From contig PWZW01000087.1 in the NCBI GenBank assembly GCA_003567255.1, positions 1 to 15,252 of the forward strand: a stretch of 15,252 nucleotides of DNA. Reading direction: 5' to 3'. The DNA comes from Puniceicoccaceae bacterium. GTDB taxonomy: Bacteria > Verrucomicrobiota > Verrucomicrobiia > Opitutales > Coraliomargaritaceae. The notes beneath the pieces are model-generated. The model was not told the DNA's origin. It did no database searches and saw only the letters and a program-made list of their open reading frames with translations. How positions within the stretch are numbered: the first letter of the stretch is position 1; each line of letters starts with the position of its first letter. Of this stretch, positions 1 to 7,578 are shown piece after piece. Both the position numbers and the translations under genes were made by a program.

Positions 1-74
1 AAAACGATCATCACGACGAAAGCACTGACGATGAGCAGGACGAGGGTGAAAAATGTAATAAGTAAAGTGGCCAT
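1..74 (-). CDS. Small membrane protein N-terminus, possibly SecG (partial)
   Basis: Only the first 24 codons are present; the gene runs off the left edge on the minus strand. The peptide starts MATLLITFFTLVLL and continues as one unbroken hydrophobic stretch to the edge, so it is an N-terminal transmembrane helix with almost no leader. That pattern (short hydrophobic start, Phe/Leu/Val/Ile-rich helix) resembles SecG, the small accessory subunit of the SecYEG translocon, but the diagnostic following 'LMQ..' loop lies outside the window. The start is the first ATG in frame. No good Shine-Dalgarno sequence precedes it, which is usual for this window. It lies 107 bases downstream of cysI on the same strand. 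It could equally be any small inner-membrane protein. Confidence 0.45.
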   Translation of the reverse strand, partial: MATLLITFFTLVLLIVSAFVVMIV

Positions 75-181
75 TTGGATCTTAGAGCGATTTCTGCTGA
101 GGAAAAACGGAGGATGTTCGCACTTGTTGAAGAGATGACAAGCGAAAACCGACAAGTCTGTGCGGATCCTGTATGCGTTTG

Positions 182-1936
182 CTAACCGGCAACTTCAGCG
201 TGGAAGTTGTTGCCAGCGGTGGTTTCTGCCACGTACCCCTTGCGGATAACGAAGTCTCCAAAGCGCTCACCATCCGTACGCGCTTTAGCATAATCCAAGA
301 GCAGCGGCTTAAGTTCGGCAACGATTTCCTCGTGGGTTGCGGAGGTTTTGTAGAGCTTGTTCAAGCGCTCACCCGCAAAACCAGCGCCGAGGTAAAGGTT
401 ATATTTACCGGGTACTTTGCCCACCAATCCGATTTCTCCAAGATAAGGACGGCCGCAGCCATTGGGACAGCCGGTCGAACGAATGACAATTTCGTCCTGC
501 TGAAGCCCGGCTTTTTCCAAAATCTCTTCAAGTTCGGTGACCAGATTGGGAAGGTAACGCTCAGATTCGGCGAGCGCCAATCCGCACGTTGGGAGAGCCA
601 CGCAGGCAATTTGACTGCGGCGCATTCCAGAGGAGGTTTTATACGCATCGAGTTTGTATTTCTCGACGAGTGCGTCGATCTCGGCCTTGTCCTCAGTGGC
701 GACATTGGAGATGATCAGGTTTTGATTTGCGGTTAGGCGAAACTCGCCCTTGTGCACCTTGGCAATGGCCTCCATCCCGCTTTTGTATGGCTTATCTTCG
801 GTGTCGACGATCCGCCCACCCTCGATGAAGAGACCGAGGTGCCACTTCCCGTTAGTTCCCTCAACCCAGCCGTAGCGATCAGCTGTACTCGTGAAGGCGT
901 ACTTGCGGGGATCCTCGAGGGCATAACCAAGCCGTTTTTCCAACTCTTTCCGGATCCAGTCTTTGCCCAAGCGCTCAACGGTGTACTTGAAGCGCGCATT
1001 CGTGCGTTCTTCACGGTTTCCGTGGTCGCGTTGGATCGCGACAATCTTTTCCGAAACGGGGACCACCTGATCAGGCGTGCAGAAAGCGATCACATCCGCG
1101 AGGCGGGGAAAGGTCTTTTCATTGCCATGGGTCATCCCCATACCTCCGCCAACCGTGACGTTGAACCCCTGCAGCTTGCCGTCCTCAACGATGGCGATAA
1201 AGCCGAGGCAGTGGGCAAAGACATCGACGTCGTTATGCGGAGGAATCGCTACGGCAATCTTGAATTTACGCGGCAGATAGGTCGTGCCGTAGAGCGGCTC
1301 CATCTCGTCTCCCCCGCAATCAAGCGAACGTTCCTTAGCTTGGCTCACGGTCAACTTAATCGGCTCGCCATCCAGCCACATCTGTGAAAACGCGGGCGTT
1401 TGCGGCTTGAGGTGGGCATCCATTTCCTCGACCACTCGTTGAACTTCTCCATGCACTCCGGTTTCAAAAGGGTTGGGGTTGCACATGACGTTGCGGTTGA
1501 CGTCTCCACAGGCTGCGAGCGTAGTCATAGCGACGTCGTTGCACGACTTGATCACATCCTTCAAATTACCCTTGAGAATCCCATGCAGTTGGAATGCTTG
1601 GCGCGTGGTCAGTTTAATCGTGTTGAACGCGCAAAAATTGGCCAAATCATTCACCACCATCCATTGTTGCGGTGTGCAGACACCGCCTGGCAGACAGATG
1701 CGCGCCAAAAAGGCGTAGGCTTTGTCGAGCTTGTGCTTGCGGCGCTGCGCCCGTACATCGCGGTCGTCTTGCTGATACAAGCCGTGAAATTTACTCAATT
1801 GCTGGTCGTCAGCGGAAATTGAGCCGGTCGAAAAATCGGCCAAACCCTCAAGAATCGTTCCGCGCAAGTATTCGCTGCGGGCTTTGATTCCTTCGTTTTT
1901 GTGAAGCTGTGGTGCGGATTCGCTCTCTGAAATCAT
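182..1936 (-). CDS. cysI: Assimilatory sulfite reductase (NADPH), hemoprotein beta subunit CysI
   Basis: CysI carries siroheme and a 4Fe-4S cluster and performs the six-electron reduction of sulfite to sulfide, taking electrons from CysJ, in cytoplasmic cysteine biosynthesis. The 584-residue protein is close to the usual length of about 570. Visible family marks are the siroheme-contacting TRQAFQLHG stretch (111-119), GDVNRNVMCNPNP (144-156), and the four cluster cysteines in the expected two pairs: C445 and C451 (CxxxxxC), then C490 and C494 in TGCPNGCGRPYLGE. All ligands are intact, so an active enzyme is expected. The start is the ATG at 1936, giving the normal N-terminus; no Shine-Dalgarno sequence is seen. 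The gene is divergent from cysJ across a 207-base intergenic region, unlike the cysJI operon of enterobacteria. Confidence 0.97.
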   Translation of the reverse strand: MISESESAPQLHKNEGIKARSEYLRGTILEGLADFSTGSISADDQQLSKFHGLYQQDDRDVRAQRRKHKLDKAYAFLARICLPGGVCTPQQWMVVNDLANFCAFNTIKLTTRQAFQLHGILKGNLKDVIKSCNDVAMTTLAACGDVNRNVMCNPNPFETGVHGEVQRVVEEMDAHLKPQTPAFSQMWLDGEPIKLTVSQAKERSLDCGGDEMEPLYGTTYLPRKFKIAVAIPPHNDVDVFAHCLGFIAIVEDGKLQGFNVTVGGGMGMTHGNEKTFPRLADVIAFCTPDQVVPVSEKIVAIQRDHGNREERTNARFKYTVERLGKDWIRKELEKRLGYALEDPRKYAFTSTADRYGWVEGTNGKWHLGLFIEGGRIVDTEDKPYKSGMEAIAKVHKGEFRLTANQNLIISNVATEDKAEIDALVEKYKLDAYKTSSGMRRSQIACVALPTCGLALAESERYLPNLVTELEEILEKAGLQQDEIVIRSTGCPNGCGRPYLGEIGLVGKVPGKYNLYLGAGFAGERLNKLYKTSATHEEIVAELKPLLLDYAKARTDGERFGDFVIRKGYVAETTAGNNFHAEVAG

Positions 1937-2143
1937 ATCGGTAGGTTGGTTACTTTTCTCGTTTTTTCAACGATTGAAGCGCTTTGCATGGGACAAAAAA
2001 CAAAAATCAAATCATATTCTTGAGTTTGTCACCCAAAATAGTCATATTAAAAGTTTTATGGGTATTTACTGACTCCGCACCGGAGCGGCCCACTTGCGCA
2101 TCAAAAACTTTTGTGCAGTCTACCTTATTCAAAAAAGCTTTCC
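1937..2143. promoter_or_regulatory. Divergent cysI/cysJ control region with palindromes
   Basis: This 207-base AT-rich gap must hold the promoters for both divergent genes. Three inverted repeats are visible: TTCAACGATTGAA at 1966-1978 (5-base arms, 3-base centre), the overlapping palindrome AAGCGCTT at 1977-1984, and CTCCGCACCGGAG at 2073-2085. The first pair lies about 30-48 bases upstream of the cysI start, and the third about 60-70 bases upstream of the cysJ start. They are candidate operators for a sulfur regulator, but I recognise no known consensus. No convincing -35/-10 pair could be chosen. There is no leader structure that I recognise as a riboswitch. Confidence 0.4.
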
Positions 2144-3967
2144 ATGAACGAGCAAAACACACCACTTTCTCAACCGATTCCTGAGGCGCAGATCCAAGCA
2201 TTGGGGGGGCTTGTCCAAGGGCTCTCGACCGAGCAGCTAATCTATATCGAGGGATTTATCCGCGGTATCCGTCAGGCCAGCGGTGGAACCACGACCCCAG
2301 CGACGGCTCCGGCAACCGTTACGACGGTTGCGAAGCGTGAGCTGACCATCCTCTACGGTACCGAGTCGGGGAACTCTGAAACACTTGCGAACACAACAGC
2401 CAAAAAAGCCAAGGCTTTGGGGTTTACGCCGAAGGTGGTCAACATGGCAGATACGTCTCCGACGAAGCTGAAGTCGGTGGAAAATCTTTTGGTTTTGGTC
2501 AGCACCTGGGGCGAGGGAGACCCGCCTGAAAGTGCCTTGGCCTACCACGAGGATTTGCTAAAGGACTCCGCTCCTCAGTTACCAAACCTCCGTTACTCCG
2601 TGCTCGCCTTGGGCGACACCAGCTATGAACAGTTTTGTGAATTCGGCAAAGTGGTGGACCAGCGACTGGAGAAACTGGGGGCGACCCGCTTCCTGCCACG
2701 GGTCGATTGCGACGTCGACTACGATGAAGCTTACGCCACCTGGGTGGAGGAAGCTTTGGCCGAACTCGACAAGCTAACCGCGCCATCCGGCGGCGACGTT
2801 TCGCTGGCCGCTCCGGTCACGCCTGCGGTCGCCCCGGCAGTCGAAGCCTACGGTCGGAAAAATCCCTTTCCCTCAGAACTGTCGGAAAAGGTCCTGCTCA
2901 ACGGCAAGGGCTCCGCCAAGGAAACTTACCATTTTGAACTTTCCCTCGAGGGCTCCGGGTTGACATACGCCCCGGGCGATTCCTTGGCGGTGATCCCGCA
3001 CAACGCGGGAGATGTGGTTGATCAGGTAATCGAGGCAAGTGGACTGGATCGCGCCGCCTTGGTGAATTTAAAAGGTGAACAGTTCACCCTTGAACGCGCC
3101 CTGACCAGCAAGCTGGACATCACCACCCTCACCCTTCCCGTCATGAAGCGCTACGCGGAACTCGCCAAGCACGACCAGCTGAACGCTTTGCTTGAACCGA
3201 AATCCAAGACGAAGCTGCTCGACTACATGAACGGGCGTGATGTGGCTGACCTTCTCCGCGATTTTCCTTGTGAGCAACTGACAGCCGACGCCTTCGTCGC
3301 GATCATGCGCAAACTTCCGCCACGGCTTTATTCCATTGCGTCGAGCCCCAAAGCCCACCCCGGTGAGGTTCACCTGACGGTCGCCGTGGTCCGCTACGAC
3401 GCTCACGGGCGCAAGCGTAAGGGGGTTTGTTCAACCTACCTCGCGGATCGCCTGGCGGAGGGCGAGAAGGCTGAAGTTTTCGTCACGGCGAACAAGAATT
3501 TCAAACTACCGGACGATCCCGAAGCACCCATCATTATGGTGGGTCCGGGCACCGGCATTGCGCCGTTCCGTGCCTTCGTTGAGGAACGTGCGGCCACCAG
3601 TGCGAAGGGCAAAAACTGGTTGTTCTTTGGAGATCAACACTACCTGACGGACTTCCTTTACCAAACCGAGTGGCAGTCTTATCTGGAAGACGGTGTCTTA
3701 ACGAAACTCGACGTTGCCTTTTCCCGTGATCAGCTAAAAAAAATCTACGTCCAAGACCGCATGCGCGAGCGAGCAAAGGAGCTTTTTGCCTGGATTGAGG
3801 CGGGTGCGTATTTTTATGTCTGTGGAGACGCCACACGGATGGCCGTAGACGTCGATCAAGCGCTGCACGAAATCATTGCCAGCGAAGGCAAGCTTTCGGA
3901 CGAAGCCGCCGCCGAGTATGTGAAACGCCTGAAAGCCGAAAAGCGCTATCTGCGGGATGTCTACTAA
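2144..3967 (+). CDS. cysJ: Sulfite reductase (NADPH) flavoprotein alpha subunit CysJ
   Basis: CysJ passes electrons from NADPH through FAD and FMN to CysI. Counting from the ATG at 2144 (607 residues; E. coli CysJ has about 599), the order is: a short helical N-terminus, an Ala/Thr/Pro linker (about 49-60), a flavodoxin domain from about 66 (LTILYGTESGNSET, the FMN phosphate loop; STWGEGDPP; LGDTSYEQFC), an Ala/Pro linker near 220-233, then a ferredoxin-reductase module with RLYSIASSP (FAD binding, about 394), GVCSTYLADRL, GPGTGIAPFR (NADPH, about 467), YVCGDA, and the family C-terminus KRYLRDVY. A TTG at 2111 in frame would add 11 residues, but the ATG matches family length better and follows TTTCC, like other starts here. 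Its end overlaps the next gene by 11 bases, suggesting translational coupling. Confidence 0.97.
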   Translation: MNEQNTPLSQPIPEAQIQALGGLVQGLSTEQLIYIEGFIRGIRQASGGTTTPATAPATVTTVAKRELTILYGTESGNSETLANTTAKKAKALGFTPKVVNMADTSPTKLKSVENLLVLVSTWGEGDPPESALAYHEDLLKDSAPQLPNLRYSVLALGDTSYEQFCEFGKVVDQRLEKLGATRFLPRVDCDVDYDEAYATWVEEALAELDKLTAPSGGDVSLAAPVTPAVAPAVEAYGRKNPFPSELSEKVLLNGKGSAKETYHFELSLEGSGLTYAPGDSLAVIPHNAGDVVDQVIEASGLDRAALVNLKGEQFTLERALTSKLDITTLTLPVMKRYAELAKHDQLNALLEPKSKTKLLDYMNGRDVADLLRDFPCEQLTADAFVAIMRKLPPRLYSIASSPKAHPGEVHLTVAVVRYDAHGRKRKGVCSTYLADRLAEGEKAEVFVTANKNFKLPDDPEAPIIMVGPGTGIAPFRAFVEERAATSAKGKNWLFFGDQHYLTDFLYQTEWQSYLEDGVLTKLDVAFSRDQLKKIYVQDRMRERAKELFAWIEAGAYFYVCGDATRMAVDVDQALHEIIASEGKLSDEAAAEYVKRLKAEKRYLRDVY

Positions 3968-4862
3968 GGAAGCGGTCGATGTGCTCTGCGTTGGCTATGC
4001 CTGCGTGGACGTTAACTTTTCCATTTCCCATCACCCCGCTGCGGATGAAAAAATGCGGGCCTCCAAGCGAAGTCTTTGCGGCGGCGGCCCGGCGGCAAAT
4101 GCGGCCGTTCAAATTTGCCGCCTTGGGGGCTCAGCCAGCTTCCTGGGCTACCTTGGAGATGATCTTTACGGTGATCTTCACGCCTCCGAGCTTCAGCAGG
4201 CAGGAGTGGTCACCGATGACCTCCTGCGCGGGGCCACGCCCACTCCAGTAGCCGTTGTTCTAATTAAGCCGAACGGGGATCGGTGCATTGTCGATCACCG
4301 CGGAGATCACGAATCCCTTCCGGCCGATGCCTATCATTTCAGACCAAACCGCGCGCCCAAAGTCCTCCTCGTGGACGGGCATGAGCCTGCACTCTCCATC
4401 AAACTCGTCGAGACCTGTGGGCGATTGGGCATCCCCACGGTGCTCGACGCTGGATCGCTTCATTCCGGAACCGCCGCCCTCTTTGACCAAGTGGATTTCT
4501 GCATTGCCTCAGAAAAATTTGCCCGTCAGCAGACCGGACGTGAGGATCCCATCGAAGCCCTGAGCGAACTTTCCGGTTCCGCACCGGTGGTCGCGGTAAC
4601 CTGCGGAGAACGCGGACTTTATTGGCAGAGCGGAGGGGCGCAAGCACATCTCCCCGCCTACCCCATTTCGGCGGTTGATACCACAGGCGCCGGCGACGCC
4701 TTTCACGGCGCCTTTGCCCTCGGGCTGACCGAAGGTCTGGATCTCGAAGAAAACTTTCGGCGCTCTGCGGCTGTGGGCGCCCTCACCTGCCTCAGGGCTG
4801 GAGCGCGCGCCGCGCTACCCACAAAACGAGCCTTAGAGGCGTGGCTCAGCAAGCAGGTCTGA
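3957..4862 (+). CDS. PfkB-family carbohydrate kinase, substrate unknown
   Basis: This is a 301-residue ribokinase/PfkB-family kinase, expected to transfer the ATP gamma-phosphate to a sugar or nucleoside hydroxyl in the cytoplasm. Both family signatures are intact: the first at 41-58 (GGGPAANAAVQICRLGG) and the second at 241-255 (DTTGAGDAFHGAFALG), where D247 is the catalytic base. The whole-protein feel, including the ending LTCLRAGARAALP, is closest in memory to the YihV (sulfofructose kinase)-like subgroup. A lysine (K32) sits ten residues before the GGGP motif as I recall for YihV, but the other sulfonate-contacting positions that I remember appear to be H and D here. I therefore do not assign sulfofructose as substrate. 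The start lies inside the end of cysJ (11-base overlap), so expression probably follows cysJ and a link to sulfur metabolism is possible but unproven. Confidence 0.85.
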   Translation: MSTKEAVDVLCVGYACVDVNFSISHHPAADEKMRASKRSLCGGGPAANAAVQICRLGGSASFLGYLGDDLYGDLHASELQQAGVVTDDLLRGATPTPVAVVLIKPNGDRCIVDHRGDHESLPADAYHFRPNRAPKVLLVDGHEPALSIKLVETCGRLGIPTVLDAGSLHSGTAALFDQVDFCIASEKFARQQTGREDPIEALSELSGSAPVVAVTCGERGLYWQSGGAQAHLPAYPISAVDTTGAGDAFHGAFALGLTEGLDLEENFRRSAAVGALTCLRAGARAALPTKRALEAWLSKQV

Positions 4863-4988
4863 AACTCCTCAACCAACCTCGCTCTAAGGCTTTTCCTATA
4901 AAAAGGAAAAAATTCTGGCTAAGCCATGGTTTAAAAGGCAGATTTTTCCTGTATTCGAGATAATCTGTTTTCCTTTTCCCATCCCGCC
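4863..4988. promoter_or_regulatory. Intergenic region with small inverted repeats upstream of the exported-protein cluster
   Basis: This 126-base AT-rich gap separates the sulfur genes from the exported cluster. TTTTCCT (4891-4897) and AGGAAAA (4904-4910) form a 7-pair AT-rich hairpin containing TATAAA (4897-4902). TGGCTAAGCCA at 4916-4926 is a near-perfect palindrome. A GATAAT at 4959-4964 is a plausible -10 box about 25 bases before the start, without a good -35. No T-tract follows the hairpin, so it is a poor intrinsic terminator for the kinase gene. I read the region as the likely promoter of the next gene, with low certainty about exact elements. Confidence 0.3.
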
Positions 4989-6317
4989 ATGTCTGCCCCA
5001 CATATTTTCAAGGCCTTCATTTTCATTGTTAGCCTCTCTGCCTTTCCTGCGATGGGAGCGGCTGATTTGTCCTCAGGTCCCATGGTCGGCCACCTCGCTC
5101 ATCGCGAAGCAAACATTTGGGTCCAAACGTCCGCGGCCGCTGAGGTTGCCATGCGCTACCGACCCAGTGAGGGTTCCGCACCTGCCCGGGAAACCGCACC
5201 CGTAAAAACCAGCAACGAAAACGGGTTTACCGCCGTCCTTGTGGCAGACCAGGTCGACCCGGGAACGACCTACAGGTACACCATCCTGATTGACGGTCGG
5301 GAACTTACCCCAAACGGACCCCAGCAATTCACCACACCAAGCGCTTTTTGGGAAAGAGCCCAACCTCCGGCCTTTCGGGTCGCCCTTGGCGGAGCGCACC
5401 ACACCGCAAATCGGAACCTTGATCCACCCTACCGCGAGTTGGGAGGGGGCTACAGTATCTTTGAGCGCATCGCAGAGGCAGCGCCCGACCTCATGATATG
5501 GGCGGGCGATGGCGTTACCCTGCGCCGAGCTGACCTCAGCTCCCGCTCAGGGATTCAGCGTCGCTATACCGAGAGCCGGGCGCACGCCGAACTGCGCACC
5601 CTCCTCGGGAGCATTCCACATTACGCGGCTTGGGGCCGCCGGGACTTTGGCCCGCCCCGCGCGGACCATCGCCACGGCAGCCGTTCCTGGACCAGCCCGG
5701 CTTTTGCGGATTTTTGGGCAAATCCACCCAGCGTGACACCGCATAGCCACTTTACCCAATTCGTATGGGGAGATGCGGAATTTTTCATTTTGGATGTGAA
5801 CAGTTTCCGCGACGGATCCGCGGCATCCGTCCGTACTCCCGCATTCCTCGGCGAGGCCCAGCTCAATTGGTTGCGCAGCAGTCTTCACGCAAGCGAAGCA
5901 ACTTTTAAGATAATCGTGGCGGGTACCTCGCTGTTGAACCCAGCCCGCGTCGCCGGAGACTACAGTTCGGTGCGAGAGGAGCACGACCGCTTTGTGCAAA
6001 TGCTCCGGGAAGTTAAGGTACCGGGCCTCTTTTTCGTTGGAGGTGGGAAGGGCTACGGCGAGTTTACCCGCTTTGTCCATTCCGGAAGTTACGACTTCCA
6101 CGAGCTTACGCTCGGACCGCTCACTGCCACCGCCGAAGCGCGCGGCGACGAGATAAACTTCTTTCGCCAGCCCGGAACGTACACCGAGGTAAAACATTTC
6201 GGACTGCTCGAATTTGACGGACCAGAAGATGCGCGCCGCTTGACCATCAGGGTAATGGATGTGGATGGTGAAGAGCTATGGAACCGTACTTTGGAATACA
6301 GCCAAATGCAAAATTAG
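4989..6317 (+). CDS. Exported PhoD-like metallophosphatase fold protein with degenerate active site
   Basis: The 442-residue protein has a signal peptide (1-24, cleavage likely after AMGA), an N-terminal fibronectin-like PhoD domain (about 28-118: MVGHLAHREANIWVQTS...PGTTYRYTILIDG), and a PhoD-type calcineurin-like domain (128-430). The fold markers match well (GGGYSIFERI, SSRSGIQRRYTESRAH, WGDAEFFILDV, FLGEAQLNWL, FKIIVAG, DVDGEELWNR). The metal site does not. The usual GSC start is GGA (134-136), GDN-x-Y is GDGVT (173-177), WDDHD is WGRRD (215-219), and the TGDRHHxE loop is GGGKGYGE (351-358). D173 and D219 remain, but most expected ligands and the catalytic histidines are gone. I infer a pseudoenzyme used for binding or structure, or a protein with altered chemistry. 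No frameshift is seen and the reading frame is intact. The following peptidase starts 46 bases downstream. Confidence 0.85.
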   Translation: MSAPHIFKAFIFIVSLSAFPAMGAADLSSGPMVGHLAHREANIWVQTSAAAEVAMRYRPSEGSAPARETAPVKTSNENGFTAVLVADQVDPGTTYRYTILIDGRELTPNGPQQFTTPSAFWERAQPPAFRVALGGAHHTANRNLDPPYRELGGGYSIFERIAEAAPDLMIWAGDGVTLRRADLSSRSGIQRRYTESRAHAELRTLLGSIPHYAAWGRRDFGPPRADHRHGSRSWTSPAFADFWANPPSVTPHSHFTQFVWGDAEFFILDVNSFRDGSAASVRTPAFLGEAQLNWLRSSLHASEATFKIIVAGTSLLNPARVAGDYSSVREEHDRFVQMLREVKVPGLFFVGGGKGYGEFTRFVHSGSYDFHELTLGPLTATAEARGDEINFFRQPGTYTEVKHFGLLEFDGPEDARRLTIRVMDVDGEELWNRTLEYSQMQN

Positions 6318-6363
6318 CGAGTTTCGGCAGGCGGACCGGGAGCGACAAACTGAGCGAAAGTAG

Positions 6364-7527
6364 ATGCGGCAAGTTCAACCAACCTCCCCTCCTTCCCGTG
6401 CAAAAGTCCTCGGTTTATGCATCATTTGCTTTTGGCTGAGCTGCCTACCGCAGACAGACGCAGCGGAGCAATGGGAAGTCGATGGAGTCCTTTACGAACA
6501 AGTCGAGGTACGCGAAATTACCCCGGAATCCGTAGTGATTCGACACCGCCGGGGCATCGGATCCATACCACTCCAAAACTTACCCCCAGCGCTGCAAGAA
6601 CGGTTTGCGTACGATCCCGATGCGGCAGCAGCTCATCGCGAAGCACAGGCAGCGCGTAGTGCGGAAGCCGCCCAATTGCTTCAGAAGCAGCGTCAATTAA
6701 GGCGACAACGCTCGCCAGCCGCCCTTGCCGCCGAGTCCGTCCGGCCCCTCGACCGAGCCCTTGCCTCGCTCCGGGGACAGGGCCCGGAGATCGCCGAGGA
6801 AGTGGACCTTCGCCACCTTTTCTTCGATTTCGGGCTCTATGCTCGCGACCAAAGTTTTCGACCCAGCTGCTCGATCTTTGCCATTTCGACCGCACTTGAG
6901 TACGCCCTCGCGGTGGCCGGGCAGTCGGAACAGCTGAGTGAGGAATACCTGATTTGGGCCACGCTTCAGTATTTGGAGCGACATCCCGAGCCGCTCAACC
7001 GTCCCGGCGCCGACACCGGAGAGCCTGGGGATATCGGATTCTCGCTCAGTAGCGTGGTCCATGCTGCGCAATGGTTTGGTGTAGCGAGTCAGGAGGAAAT
7101 GCCAAACACGCGGGGAGATCGCATTTCCGATATCGTGCCCCCTCCTCCGGATCTGATCGACCGTTCAAAGGCTCGCCGCTCCATTCGTGCAGCTGCCATT
7201 ACCGGGCGAGACCGCAGTGAGCAGATCGACCATATTATCCACCTGCTCAATCACCAATGGCCGGTCGTTATCGGGATGGACTGGCCGAGCGCCTCCACCA
7301 TGCGGGAGCGCCCATTGATCCACGGACAATCACCGATCCCCGGGTACGCTCACGCGGTAACCTTGGTTGGCTACATTTCTCCCGAGCAATCCAAAGAGGA
7401 AATAGTTTTTATCTTTCGCAACAGCTGGGGCATCAACTGGGGTATCCACGGCCACGGCATGGTCTCCCGAGAATACCTGCTAGAGCACCTGAAAAGCGCG
7501 ATGGTCCTCGATGTTGAAGCCAAATAA
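6364..7527 (+). CDS. Exported papain-like (C1) cysteine peptidase with N-terminal IPLxxLP module
   Basis: The 387-residue protein has a hydrophobic signal segment (about 14-33, ending before DAAEQ), a small beta-type module (about 36-87: WEVDGVLYEQVEV...IRHRRGIGSIPLQNLPPALQERFAYDP), an Ala/Arg/Gln-rich probable coiled linker (88-125), and a papain-fold domain from about 145. The catalytic set is complete: Q163 (oxyanion hole) six residues before C169 in DQSFRPSCSIFAIS, H330 in GYAHAVTLVGY, and N353 in RNSWGINWG. The tryptophan that normally follows the catalytic cysteine is Ser here (CSIF in place of CWAF). Active secreted or periplasmic proteolysis is therefore expected; the substrate is unknown. 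The N-terminal module is one I associate with Verrucomicrobiota proteins; its role is unknown to me. It probably shares a transcript with the flanking genes (46- and 51-base gaps). Confidence 0.85.
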   Translation: MRQVQPTSPPSRAKVLGLCIICFWLSCLPQTDAAEQWEVDGVLYEQVEVREITPESVVIRHRRGIGSIPLQNLPPALQERFAYDPDAAAAHREAQAARSAEAAQLLQKQRQLRRQRSPAALAAESVRPLDRALASLRGQGPEIAEEVDLRHLFFDFGLYARDQSFRPSCSIFAISTALEYALAVAGQSEQLSEEYLIWATLQYLERHPEPLNRPGADTGEPGDIGFSLSSVVHAAQWFGVASQEEMPNTRGDRISDIVPPPPDLIDRSKARRSIRAAAITGRDRSEQIDHIIHLLNHQWPVVIGMDWPSASTMRERPLIHGQSPIPGYAHAVTLVGYISPEQSKEEIVFIFRNSWGINWGIHGHGMVSREYLLEHLKSAMVLDVEAK

Positions 7528-7578
7528 CGGACGCGTTCGCCCATTCACTTTCCGCAACCCCCTCACTCAGCGCTACCC

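Noticed and set aside
173..736. 187-codon open frame on the plus strand inside cysI
   Set aside because: It is antisense to a full-length, motif-complete CysI and has no recognisable domain; it follows from codon bias of the real gene.
2111..2143. TTG-initiated extension of cysJ
   Set aside because: It adds 11 residues not typical of CysJ; the ATG at 2144 matches family length and local start context.
5547..6197. 216-codon open frame on the minus strand within the PhoD-like gene
   Set aside because: The plus-strand frame has a signal peptide and fold motifs; the minus-strand translation shows no domain, and no intergenic region or promoter precedes it.
4989..6317. Annotating the PhoD-like gene as a pseudogene
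   Set aside because: The frame is intact from signal peptide to normal C-terminus and the fold segments are well kept; only active-site motifs differ.
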